Part shown: positions 27,336 through 34,678 of the stretch, one piece after another
Position numbering within the stretch: position 1 is the first letter of the stretch
Layout of the letters: each line of letters starts with the position of its first letter
Assembly: GCA_002353585.1 (NCBI GenBank)
Contig: DEJW01000012.1
Coordinates: forward strand, 17,389 to 52,119
Reading direction: 5' to 3'
DNA from: Prevotellaceae bacterium UBA2738
GTDB taxonomy: Bacteria > Bacteroidota > Bacteroidia > Bacteroidales > Bacteroidaceae
Length of the DNA stretch: 34,731 nucleotides
Translations under genes and position numbers: made by a program
Notes under the pieces: model-generated
Told to the model about the DNA's origin: nothing
The model's input: the letters and a program-made list of their open reading frames with translations, nothing else
Database searches by the model: none

Positions 27336-28286
27336 ATGAGTAACATTCCATGTATAGCCCTTGTGGGCAACGCACCTGCTGAGAAATGCGAGTTGCTCAA
27401 CACCCTGCTGGATGAGGAGGGGTTGGTTGAGATGTATGACGTGGCACTATATGGTGCTGACGGGCAACCAGAGATAAGCGCGCTGGGCGATGCCGTAAGA
27501 GACTATCAAGACGGCATAGTGAAGGGCATAGTATGTCTGCCAATGGCGAAAAACCTGAGGAAAGCACTAAAGGAGGTGACTGACGAGAAGGTGGACCAGG
27601 CAACGACGATACGCATAAGCAGTACCAGCCGACTTACTGCCATGAAAGGACAGGTGGGTATGGCAGAGGCTGCTAACTCCTTGACACAGGAGGATATAGT
27701 AAACAGCATCACCATGCTGTGGAAGACGCTGAAGAGAGACCTCGGAATACAAAATCCACGTATAGCGATAACATCACTGAATAACGAGATATCTACAGCA
27801 GACGACTCGGCTGAGATGAATATCATAGCCCCTGCCGTATCGGAACTGGTGAAGCAAGGCATACAGATATTCGGTCCGATAGCAGCAGGTAGGATGTATG
27901 ATGGCGACGACTTCATGGCATTTGACGTTGTGGTGGAGATATACGAGGGACAGTGTGACGAGGCATTCGAAAAAGCCACAAACGAAGAGACCACTACCCT
28001 GCTCTGCGGCATCAGCATACCCATAACACAGACTGAGGCTGAGGGACTGTATAAGGCGATAGACCTGGTGGTGGACGTGGAGAGAAACCGCAAAGACTAT
28101 GACGAGGTGAATGCCAACCCTCTGCCAAAGCTATATCACGAGAAGAAGGAGGATGGCGATAAGGCTCGCTTCGCCGTGAAGAAAAAAGGCTTCAATCCTG
28201 CCGAGCACCGTAGGGAAAACGTAACATATATCAAGGCGGCAGACGAAAACACTCCTCCTACGGAGGAAAAAACTGTTAAAGAATAG
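27336..28286 (+). CDS. PdxA-fold protein lacking metal ligands (probable pseudoenzyme)
   Basis: The middle of this 316-residue protein follows 4-hydroxythreonine-4-phosphate dehydrogenase: PRIAITSLNN...IIAPAVSELVKQGIQIFGPIAAG, then DVVVEIYEGQ and GISIPITQTEAEG. In PdxA three histidines bind the catalytic metal, in NPHAGE, MYHDQG and SVDHGTA. The equivalents here read NNEIST (149-154), IYEGQC (202-207) and TQTEAEG (231-237), so all three are gone. The N-terminal GDP.GIG-like region is also altered (VGNAPAEKCE). Vitamin B6 synthesis activity is therefore unlikely. The reading frame is clean, so it is retained rather than decaying. Its place between rlmN and the sigma-54 regulator is where Bacteroidales carry pdxA, as I recall. 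The C-terminal 50 residues are charged and repeat-free. Confidence 0.8.
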   Translation: MSNIPCIALVGNAPAEKCELLNTLLDEEGLVEMYDVALYGADGQPEISALGDAVRDYQDGIVKGIVCLPMAKNLRKALKEVTDEKVDQATTIRISSTSRLTAMKGQVGMAEAANSLTQEDIVNSITMLWKTLKRDLGIQNPRIAITSLNNEISTADDSAEMNIIAPAVSELVKQGIQIFGPIAAGRMYDGDDFMAFDVVVEIYEGQCDEAFEKATNEETTTLLCGISIPITQTEAEGLYKAIDLVVDVERNRKDYDEVNANPLPKLYHEKKEDGDKARFAVKKKGFNPAEHRRENVTYIKAADENTPPTEEKTVKE

Positions 28287-28315
28287 TAAGAGGGGCACTT
28301 TTGCCACCTTGAACT

Positions 28316-28346
28316 ATTGAACTATTAAACATTTTTTGTAACTTTG
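28316..28346 (+). promoter_or_regulatory. Promoter of the sigma-54 regulator operon
   Basis: ATTG (28316-28319), a 19-nt spacer and TAACTTTG (28339-28346) match the Bacteroidota consensus. The upstream half is formed by a TTGAACTATTGAACT repeat. The start would be near 28352, giving a leader of about 78 nt before the ATG at 28430. Confidence 0.8.
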
Positions 28347-28429
28347 CACTCGCAAATTGCTTAAACGCACCATGAGCCAGCTATGCTGACACTCATTATT
28401 TGCTTCGTGCGAACAAGTTTGCATCAAAA

Positions 28430-29638
28430 ATGGACCTGAAGGAACTGCAGAACATAAAGCAACGCTATAACATCGTGGGCAACTGCGATGCCCTGAACCG
28501 TGCGCTGGACATAGCTCTGCAGGTGGCACCAACAGACCTCTCAGTGCTGATAATAGGCGAAAGCGGTGTGGGTAAGGAGATTATACCACGCGTGATACAC
28601 GACAACTCGCCAAGAAAGCGCGAAAAATATTTCGCCATAAACTGCGGAGCAATTCCTAAGGGTACGATAGACTCAGAACTCTTCGGACACGAGAAGGGTT
28701 CGTTTACGGGTGCCATAGGCGAGAGCGAAGGTTACTTCGGCATTGCCAACAAGGGTACACTATTCTTGGACGAAGTGGGCGAACTGCCCCTCTCTACCCA
28801 GAAACAACTGCTTCGCGTGTTGGAGACTGGCGAATACATAAGAGTGGGAGGACAGGAGATAAGGAAGACGGACGTGCGCATAGTAGCGGCTACGAACGTG
28901 AACATACGCAAGGCGATAAGTGAGGGACGATTCAGGGAAGACCTGTATTACCGACTGAACACCATACCAATACAGATGCCACCACTGAGAGACAGAGGCG
29001 AGGACATAGTGCTACTGTTCAGACTGTTTGCCATGCAGATGTCGGAGAAATACCACTTCCCCCGCATACAACTGACAGAGAATGCTAAGCAGGTATTGAT
29101 GAAATATAAGTGGCCTGGTAACGTGAGACAGTTGAAGAACATCACCGAACAGATGTCGATACTCTCAAACAACAGGACGATAGACGTGGACGACCTGCTG
29201 AAGTACGTGCCCATGAATGAGGAGAGTACCGAACTTGCCACCATTCAGCCACAGGCAGGCGGCAGTCGCACATACGAGAGCGAGAGGGAGATGCTGTTCA
29301 AGATTCTCTACGAGATGAGGGGCAACGTATCAGACCTGAGACGCGAGATAAACTCGTTGCGCAAGCAGATAGACGAAGGACAAATGACGGCACCAAGCGG
29401 TCGCCAACTGGTGGAAGGTGGCACAAACATGCCTGTTGCCTATCGTAACAACATGCAGTCTATGGACTACGCCCAGGAGATAGCCGAGCCAGAAAACCTG
29501 AATATAGCGGCTCTGAACAAGAAGGCACTTGAAATGGCCCTGGAACGCTGCGGAGGAAACCGTAAGAAGGCTGCCGAGATGATGGGAATATCAGACCGCA
29601 CCCTCTACAGGAGGTTGAAAGAGTTTGGAATTAGGTAG
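28430..29638 (+). CDS. Sigma-54-dependent transcriptional activator without sensor domain
   Basis: This 402-residue protein is an AAA+ bacterial enhancer-binding protein. Walker A is GESGVGKE (43-50), the sigma-54 contact loop is GSFTGA (90-95, a variant of GAFTGA), and Walker B is LFLDEVGE (111-118). LRDRGEDI and WPGNVRQLKN mark the rest of the domain, and a Fis-type helix-turn-helix ends the chain (NRKKAAEMMGISDRTLYRRL). The AAA+ domain starts almost at residue 15, so there is no receiver, GAF or PAS domain. Activity may be set by protein level or by a partner. An earlier ATG at 28400 is possible but lies upstream of the conserved start. It heads an operon with the LptE-like lipoprotein and secG, suggesting a link with envelope stress, which is inference. 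Confidence 0.93.
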   Translation: MDLKELQNIKQRYNIVGNCDALNRALDIALQVAPTDLSVLIIGESGVGKEIIPRVIHDNSPRKREKYFAINCGAIPKGTIDSELFGHEKGSFTGAIGESEGYFGIANKGTLFLDEVGELPLSTQKQLLRVLETGEYIRVGGQEIRKTDVRIVAATNVNIRKAISEGRFREDLYYRLNTIPIQMPPLRDRGEDIVLLFRLFAMQMSEKYHFPRIQLTENAKQVLMKYKWPGNVRQLKNITEQMSILSNNRTIDVDDLLKYVPMNEESTELATIQPQAGGSRTYESEREMLFKILYEMRGNVSDLRREINSLRKQIDEGQMTAPSGRQLVEGGTNMPVAYRNNMQSMDYAQEIAEPENLNIAALNKKALEMALERCGGNRKKAAEMMGISDRTLYRRLKEFGIR

Positions 29639-29645
29639 TTGAAAA

Positions 29646-30182
29646 TTGAAAGTTGAAGGCTACATAAAAAGGTTAAGGTTAACGTCAGCGTTAACGTTGT
29701 TGTTAGTACTGGTGCTGACAACAGCCTGCTCTGTGTCGTATAAGTTTACTGGCGCAAGCATAGACTATAACAAGACGAAGACGATACAGATAGCCGACTT
29801 CCCTATACGTGCCACATACGTGTGGGGACCGATGGCACCAATGTTCAACACGATGCTGAAGGACAAGTTTGAGAGTCAGACAAGACTGCAGCAGGTGAAG
29901 CGCGACGGCGACCTGAAGATAGAGGGCGAGATAACACAATATCAGCAGAGGAACAAATCGGTTTCTGCCGACGGCTACTCCAACCAAGTGGAGCTGATAA
30001 TGACCGTGAACGTGAGGTTTACCAACAACAAGAATCACGACGAGGACTTCGAGAGGCAGTTTACTGCCAATACCACCTATGAATCAACGCAGAGTCTGAA
30101 CTCTGTACAGGAGAGACTGGTGGACGAGATGTGTCAGAGCCTCTGCGACCAGATATTCAACGCAACAGTATCTAATTGGTAA
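29646..30182 (+). CDS. LptE-like outer-membrane lipoprotein
   Basis: A 178-residue lipoprotein with a lipobox LTTAC (Cys28), then a short conserved start (SVSYKFTGASIDYNKTKTIQI) typical of the LptE family of Bacteroidota, which supports LPS delivery to the outer membrane with LptD. No ATG is available: a TGA at 29640 is followed in frame by AAA and then TTG at 29646, so TTG is the start. It lies 7 nt after the regulator's stop codon and overlaps the next start by one base. The signal-peptide coding region (29671-29702) consists largely of the GTTAACG repeat, including a stem GTTAACG-TCAG-CGTTAAC, so the N-terminus appears to have been rebuilt from repeat sequence. Confidence 0.8.
   Translation: MKVEGYIKRLRLTSALTLLLVLVLTTACSVSYKFTGASIDYNKTKTIQIADFPIRATYVWGPMAPMFNTMLKDKFESQTRLQQVKRDGDLKIEGEITQYQQRNKSVSADGYSNQVELIMTVNVRFTNNKNHDEDFERQFTANTTYESTQSLNSVQERLVDEMCQSLCDQIFNATVSNW
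29671..29702. repeat. GTTAACG repeat forming part of the LptE-like signal peptide
   Basis: GGTTAAGGTTAACG, TCAG and CGTTAACGTTG make an inverted repeat of the GTTAACG class. In frame it encodes RLRLTSALTLLL, the N-region and first half of the hydrophobic core. This is the same repeat class as the hexamer tracts elsewhere. Confidence 0.7.
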
Positions 30183-30985
30183 TGAGCATACAAGAACTGA
30201 TACAACATCCTGAGCTGATGAACCGTGAGACGCTCTACGAACTGAGACGCATCACGGCTGAGCATCCGTATTACCAGACGGCAAGGCTGCTGCTGCTCAA
30301 GAACCTGTATCTGTTGCACGACTCCACATTCGACGAGGAACTGCGCCGTTCGGCTATATATATAACAGACCGTAGGGTGCTGTTTAACCTGGTGGAGGCG
30401 GCACACTACCGACTGAAACGTAAGTCGCCACAGAGTTTCACAAACAAACCCGACAGAAGGGCGGCGGCAGTGGCACAGGAGGACGATTCACGTACGGTAT
30501 CGCTCATAGACACGTTCCTCAGTACCATACCAGAAGAGGACGAACTGAAAAAAGAGAAGAAGGAGGAGCACCGCAAACCAACGGCTGTGGATGCCACAAC
30601 AGACTATGTGGCTTACCTACTCTCTACCGACTTTGAAGAATTAGATAACGAGGACATTAATGGGGACGGGAACGATAACGGGAACGCTAACGAGAATGTG
30701 AACCAGACTGATAACCTGATTGATGCCTTTATAAATAATGAGGGTAAGATAACCCTGCAAGAGGAACTGGAATATACGCCAGAACAGGAAGAAGAGGGGG
30801 ACGGCGACGAGATGACGTCTGACGAATACCTGACCGAGACACTGGCTGGCATATACATAAAACAGAAAAGGTATAAGAAGGCACTCGACATAATGGAAAA
30901 GGTGAACGAGAAAGCCAACAGCAACAACAAATACTACGAGGACCAGAAAAGATTCCTCGAACTGATAATAGCGAACTCGAAATAA
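30182..30985 (+). CDS. Conserved helical (TPR-like) hypothetical protein
   Basis: The ATG at 30182 overlaps the preceding TAA by one base (TAATG), implying translational coupling with the LptE-like gene; an in-frame ATG two codons earlier is less likely. The 267 residues begin with helical repeats (ELIQHPELMNRETLYELRRI, then HPYYQTARLLLLKNL) and end with a TPR-like helix pair (LAGIYIKQKRYKKALDIMEK). The middle is acidic and low in complexity. There is no signal peptide, so it is probably cytoplasmic. Residues 159-175 (INGDGNDNGNANENVNQ) are encoded by the hexamer repeat. Its function is not known to me. The position between the lptE-like gene and secG suggests an envelope-related role. Confidence 0.75.
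   Translation: MSIQELIQHPELMNRETLYELRRITAEHPYYQTARLLLLKNLYLLHDSTFDEELRRSAIYITDRRVLFNLVEAAHYRLKRKSPQSFTNKPDRRAAAVAQEDDSRTVSLIDTFLSTIPEEDELKKEKKEEHRKPTAVDATTDYVAYLLSTDFEELDNEDINGDGNDNGNANENVNQTDNLIDAFINNEGKITLQEELEYTPEQEEEGDGDEMTSDEYLTETLAGIYIKQKRYKKALDIMEKVNEKANSNNKYYEDQKRFLELIIANSK
30658..30705. repeat. In-gene GGGAAC hexamer tract (helical-repeat gene)
   Basis: Successive GGGAAC/GATAAC/GCTAAC/GAGAAT hexamers keep the frame and encode alternating Asn residues. The tract lies in the acidic linker. Confidence 0.85.
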
Positions 30986-31048
30986 AGGTTAGAGGTTAAA
31001 GAATAAATTAAAAAGGATAAATAATAAATTAAAAAAACAAAACAAAAA

Positions 31049-31390
31049 ATGTACACACTTTTAGTAATTTTCATTCTTATTGCATCAGTGCTCATGATCG
31101 GCATCGTGCTCATTCAGGAATCAAAGGGTGGCGGTCTTGCTTCAGGTTTCTCAAGCGCTAACAGCGTGGCAGGCGTGCGCCAGACAACAAACTTCATCGA
31201 GAAGGCTACATGGACACTGGCTTGTGCTATGGTAGTGCTCTCAATAGCTTGCGCTTACGTAGCACCACAGGCTACTTCAGACGCTTCAGTAATAGAGAAT
31301 GCTGCTACCGAACAGCCACAGACAAACCCTAACAACACTCAGGGATTCGGCGCAACACAGCAGAAAGCACCTGCTGCTCCAGCTAAGTAA
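31049..31390 (+). CDS. secG: Preprotein translocase subunit SecG
   Basis: SecG is the small membrane subunit that assists SecYEG-mediated protein export. The 113-residue protein has two membrane helices (about 1-22 and 52-72) and the conserved cytoplasmic loop IVLIQESKGGGLASGFSS, followed by SVAGVRQTTNFIEKATW. The C-terminal tail is Gln/Asn/Pro/Ala-rich, as is usual in Bacteroidota. The 63-nt spacer before it is A-rich with two AATAAATTAAAAA words and no clear promoter, so it is probably co-transcribed with the upstream genes. Two bases separate it from the next start. Confidence 0.95.
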   Translation: MYTLLVIFILIASVLMIGIVLIQESKGGGLASGFSSANSVAGVRQTTNFIEKATWTLACAMVVLSIACAYVAPQATSDASVIENAATEQPQTNPNNTQGFGATQQKAPAAPAK

Positions 31391-31392
31391 AT

Positions 31393-32616
31393 ATGGTAAA
31401 GCTATTCGTACCAATACTGGTTATAGGTCTCTGCTTTTGCAGCGACCTATATATCTTTTTGCGCTATATCAAACCTGCAGCCCTCAGTTCACATTCTTCA
31501 TTCTTCACTCGTCATTCTTCATTCTTCAAATGGTTATGGTGGTTGCCGCTGGTTGTAGTGCTGGCACTCTTTGCCAAGTTCCTGTTCTTTAACGCTGGAC
31601 TGGAGAAAGAATACACCGCCACCAACATATTCCTGCTGGTGATGGTGCTGGTGTGCGTACCGAAGATATTGTTCAGTCTGTTCTCACTCATACCTAAGGT
31701 GGGCACATACGTAGGACTAGCAGTGGCACTCCTTATAGTGTATATAGTAGTGTATGGCATCACAATAGGTTTCAACCAACTGAAGGTGAAGCACATAACA
31801 TACGAAAGCACCAGCGTGCCCAAGGCGTTTGACGGATATAAGATAGTACAGTTTTCGGACGGTCATGTGGGTTCGTTCCGCGGTCCATACGCCCACCTGT
31901 TGAAGGAGACAATGGACAGCATCAACGCACAGAAGCCAGACCTGATATGCTTCGTGGGCGACATACAGAACTTCACCCCTAACGAGCTGGAGGCACACCG
32001 TAAGGCATTCTCGTCACTTAAGGCACCAGACGGCGTGATGACCATTATGGGCAACCACGACTACTCCACATACCTGAAACTGCCTGCAAAGGAAGAGGCT
32101 GCAATGGTGCAGCGCACAAGGAATACCCAGCGCAGCTTCGGATGGGACCTGCTGGAGGATGAGCATCGCATAATACATCGCGGAAACGACTCTATATATA
32201 TAATAGGTGAAGAAAACTGGGGCTTGCCACCATTCCCACAGTTTGGTGACATCAAGAAGGCTGTCGGCGATATAGCCAAGACCTTAGACAAAAACAAACA
32301 GACCCCTACCCTCTCTATCATGCTGTCTCATGACCCTAACGCATGGCGACGCCACATAATGCCTGTGATAAAACCAGACATAACACTGGCTGGTCACACC
32401 CACGGCACACAGTTCGGTCTCTTCGGATGGTCACCATCCAGCATGGTGTATGACGAATGGGGAGGAGAGTACTATTATAACGGGAACAGTGTTTCACGAA
32501 TGACGACGGAGGAGCGACCCACCCTGCTATCTGTTTCAACAGGATTCGGAGGAAACTTCCCCTTCCGCTTCGGAATGCCACGTGAAATTGTAGTTATAAC
32601 GCTGAAAAAGAAATAA
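31393..32616 (+). CDS. Membrane-anchored calcineurin-like metallophosphoesterase
   Basis: The first 130 of 407 residues contain about four hydrophobic segments. The rest is a metallophosphoesterase domain with all ligand motifs: SDGH (155-158), GD (189-190), GNHD (220-223), SHDP (312-315) and GHTHG (334-338). The arrangement resembles the YaeI/YkuE group, whose members hydrolyse phospholipid-like or UDP-sugar lipid substrates; the actual substrate is unknown. It starts 2 nt after secG and ends at a strong terminator, so it closes the operon. Residues 31-46 (LSSHSSFFTRHSSFFK) lie in the loop between the first and second membrane segments and are encoded by an ATTCTTC repeat of a kind usually found in spacers. 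Confidence 0.9.
   Translation: MVKLFVPILVIGLCFCSDLYIFLRYIKPAALSSHSSFFTRHSSFFKWLWWLPLVVVLALFAKFLFFNAGLEKEYTATNIFLLVMVLVCVPKILFSLFSLIPKVGTYVGLAVALLIVYIVVYGITIGFNQLKVKHITYESTSVPKAFDGYKIVQFSDGHVGSFRGPYAHLLKETMDSINAQKPDLICFVGDIQNFTPNELEAHRKAFSSLKAPDGVMTIMGNHDYSTYLKLPAKEEAAMVQRTRNTQRSFGWDLLEDEHRIIHRGNDSIYIIGEENWGLPPFPQFGDIKKAVGDIAKTLDKNKQTPTLSIMLSHDPNAWRRHIMPVIKPDITLAGHTHGTQFGLFGWSPSSMVYDEWGGEYYYNGNSVSRMTTEERPTLLSVSTGFGGNFPFRFGMPREIVVITLKKK
31486..31529. repeat. In-frame ATTCTTC repeat inside the metallophosphoesterase gene
   Basis: CATTCTTCATTCTTCA occurs twice (31492-31507 and 31513-31528), separated by CTCGT, a 21-nt period that preserves the reading frame. The two copies encode HSSFF and HSSFF. 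Confidence 0.85.
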
Positions 32617-32621
32617 AAGAG

Positions 32622-32658
32622 ATGCTTTTTGCTTCAACGCAAAAAGCATTTTTTTTTC
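32622..32658 (+). terminator. Intrinsic terminator after the metallophosphoesterase gene
   Basis: A perfect 11-bp stem, ATGCTTTTTGC (32622-32632) with GCAAAAAGCAT (32639-32649), a 6-nt loop, then a run of nine T. It ends the rlmN-to-phosphoesterase gene block. Confidence 0.95.
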
Positions 32659-32665
32659 ATAATAC

Positions 32666-32696
32666 TTGCATAATTAAATTAAAAAATGTAACTTTG
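32666..32696 (+). promoter_or_regulatory. Promoter of the PAP2/barrel gene
   Basis: TTG (32666-32668), a 20-nt spacer and TAACTTTG (32689-32696). Transcription would start near 32702, at the first bases of the leader stem-loop. Confidence 0.8.
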
Positions 32697-32733
32697 TGGG
32701 GTGAAATAGTATTAACCAATAACTATACACCCC
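32697..32733 (+). promoter_or_regulatory. 5'-leader stem-loop of the PAP2/barrel gene
   Basis: TGGGGTG and CACCCCA form a 7-bp outer stem and ATAGT/ACTAT extend it inward around a TTAACCA-type loop. The hairpin lies at the very 5' end of the predicted transcript, where it could stabilise the mRNA. As DNA, the inverted repeat could instead bind a regulator just downstream of the -7 element. Confidence 0.5.
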
Positions 32734-32748
32734 ACAAATAATAGTATT

Positions 32749-34512
32749 ATGAAAATCAAGAAGAGTATCATGTTAGTCTTCGCAGCCCTTTGTTGCGCTG
32801 GGTCTTCTGTGGCAGAAGAAATGGCTAACTACGAGGCTGTACAGGAACAGACAGCGAAGACATTTCAGCAGATAGAGGCTGAGATGAAGTTTAACAAAAA
32901 CTGGAACGGGAACTGGGACGTTAACGAGAACGCGAACGGGAACGCTAACGGGAACACTGAGATCGAGTTCTTGCATAAAGACCGTGCACCATTCTCAAAG
33001 GAGAACTGGACATGGATGCATACCAACCCAGGCGTGAGGGCTTACAAGCCAATGGAAGACTTGACGTTCGTGGGCATACCAGTATTTGTGGCTGGTTGGA
33101 TAGCTAAGAGCGAGAAGTATGGCTTTAAGCAGCAAGGCAAGCACTCTTTGGTGACCAACTTCAAGTCGGGCGTGGATGACTACCTGCAGTTCTTTGGTCC
33201 TGCATTCACCGTAGGTTTGAAGGTGGCAGGCGTAGAGGGTCGTTCTGACTGGGGACGCTTCCTTGCCACCACAGCAATGTCATACGGTATCATGGCTGGC
33301 TTCGTAAACGGTATCAAATACACCGCCAAGGAGATGCGTCCTGACGGCTCAACAGCCAACTCATGGCCTTCAGGTCATACGGCAACAGCCTTCGTGGGTG
33401 CTACCATCCTGCATAAGGAGTATGGTCTTACCCGTTCACCTTGGTACTCTGTAGCAGGCTACACCGTAGCAACGGCAACAGGTATCATGCGTGTGCTTAA
33501 CAACCGCCACTGGGTGAGCGACGTGTTCTCAGGTGCTGGTATCGGTATCATGTCAACCGAGCTTGCTTATGCCCTGAGCGATGTGATATTCAAGGGTAAG
33601 GGACTGCTTAGAAACAACCTCACTACTGGTAAGAGCATCATCGAGAACCCATCATTCTTCAGCCTCTCAATGGGTATGGGATTCGGTTCAAGAAACATGG
33701 ACTTTGACATGGGTAAGTTTGAGTTTGACGAGGGTGACGGTGATCCAAGATTCAACCTAAAGTTTGGTACATCAACAGCAGTAGGCGTTGAGGGAGCTTA
33801 CTTCTTCAATAAATACTTCGGCCTGGGTGGTCGTCTGCGCGTCAACTCTTCTCCTATCAAAGGATGGGGCGGTATAACCGACTATGCTTGGAAGGATGTA
33901 AACGCATTCGTTGACTATATGTCTGAAACGGCTGAGACAGAAGAAGAACTGGATCAAATAGCAGAATGGGTTGACATGGATAATGTGAAATTCGCCATCG
34001 AAAGCGACCACCTGACGGAGTTTGCCGTTGACCTCGGTGCTTACTTCAACTTCCCCCTGTCAAAAAGATTTGCCCTGGGCACAAAGTTCCTCGTTGGTCG
34101 AAGCATCATGCAAGAAATTAACCTCGAGGCCACTGTATCAGGTAAGGTATATGACTTAGTAGAAGAAACAGATGATCATTATGAAATGCAAAGAAGGGAT
34201 CCTGTTCAAGACTACGAAACCTCATGGGATTACTTCACCGTAGGAGCAAACAACACCTATAAGATAGGTACGGGCATATCACTGACCTATGCTTACAAGG
34301 ACAACTTCGCTTGGAAGATATTCCTTGACTACGACTATTCTCGCAAGACCTACACAATGGAATATGCTCCAATGGGATTCATGCAGGCTGCATCACCTTC
34401 TCTGTATAATGGATTTATCAATGAAGGTTTCGACGTCAGTCCTTATAGCCAAAGCATAAAGAAGGATCGCAACACCTTTATTCTCGGTGGTTCATTTACA
34501 ATAAACTTCTGA
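32749..34512 (+). CDS. PAP2-family phosphatase fused to an outer-membrane-barrel-like domain
   Basis: The 587-residue protein has a signal peptide (KKSIMLVFAALCCAGSSVAEE) and a PAP2 acid phosphatase domain. Its motifs are complete: K-x6-RP (Lys190, Arg197-Pro198), PSGH (207-210) and R-x5-H-x3-D (Arg248, His254, Asp258). Residues about 300-587 alternate Gly/aromatic strands (GMGFGSRNM, GVEGAYFFNKYFGLGGRLRV) and finish FILGGSFTINF, as in a beta-barrel ending in an aromatic residue. PAP2 enzymes dephosphorylate lipid phosphates such as undecaprenyl pyrophosphate or lipid A 1-phosphate. The barrel would place this one in the outer membrane. Residues 50-70 carry a hexamer-encoded NGN/ANGN tract between signal peptide and domain. 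It is monocistronic, with its own promoter and terminator. Confidence 0.88.
   Translation: MKIKKSIMLVFAALCCAGSSVAEEMANYEAVQEQTAKTFQQIEAEMKFNKNWNGNWDVNENANGNANGNTEIEFLHKDRAPFSKENWTWMHTNPGVRAYKPMEDLTFVGIPVFVAGWIAKSEKYGFKQQGKHSLVTNFKSGVDDYLQFFGPAFTVGLKVAGVEGRSDWGRFLATTAMSYGIMAGFVNGIKYTAKEMRPDGSTANSWPSGHTATAFVGATILHKEYGLTRSPWYSVAGYTVATATGIMRVLNNRHWVSDVFSGAGIGIMSTELAYALSDVIFKGKGLLRNNLTTGKSIIENPSFFSLSMGMGFGSRNMDFDMGKFEFDEGDGDPRFNLKFGTSTAVGVEGAYFFNKYFGLGGRLRVNSSPIKGWGGITDYAWKDVNAFVDYMSETAETEEELDQIAEWVDMDNVKFAIESDHLTEFAVDLGAYFNFPLSKRFALGTKFLVGRSIMQEINLEATVSGKVYDLVEETDDHYEMQRRDPVQDYETSWDYFTVGANNTYKIGTGISLTYAYKDNFAWKIFLDYDYSRKTYTMEYAPMGFMQAASPSLYNGFINEGFDVSPYSQSIKKDRNTFILGGSFTINF
32898..32956. repeat. 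In-gene GGGAAC hexamer tract (PAP2/barrel gene)
   Basis: About nine hexamers of the AACGGG class (variants GTTAAC, GAGAAC, GCGAAC, GCTAAC) stay in frame and encode WNGNWDVNENANGNANGN. This is the longest such tract in the window. Confidence 0.85.
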
Positions 34513-34532
34513 TACATTTAGGAGCCAAGGAG

Positions 34533-34605
34533 TCAGGAGTTAAGGAGTTAAGATATAACCATGAGGCTCTCTGTGTTGTCTTAACTACTTAACTCCTGAT
34601 TTTTT
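34533..34605 (+). terminator. Long inverted repeat with T-run after the PAP2/barrel gene
   Basis: The arms 34533-34553 (TCAGGAGTTAAGGAGTTAAGA) pair with 34579-34599 with a single mismatch by eye, around a 25-nt loop, followed by TTTTTT. It can act as a terminator although the loop is long. The arms are made of the GGAGTTAA spacer word also seen after rlmN. Confidence 0.65.
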
Positions 34606-34624
34606 AACACCTCATAAAAAGTAT

Positions 34625-34656
34625 AACCCCGCAGCGGAAAATCCTACTGCGGGGTT
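34625..34656 (-). terminator. Intrinsic terminator downstream of tRNA-Val
   Basis: AACCCCGCAG and CTGCGGGGTT form a perfect 10-bp stem around a 12-nt loop. On the minus strand the stem is followed by ATACTTTTT. It lies about 20 nt after the tRNA 3' end and serves that transcript best. Confidence 0.75.
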
Positions 34657-34678
34657 AAAAGAGTTAGAGAGAGAGAGG

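Noticed and set aside
28291..28310. Sigma-54 type promoter (GGGGCAC...TTGCC) before the activator gene
   Set aside because: The GG and GC elements are about 7 nt apart instead of 10, and a good vegetative promoter lies just downstream.
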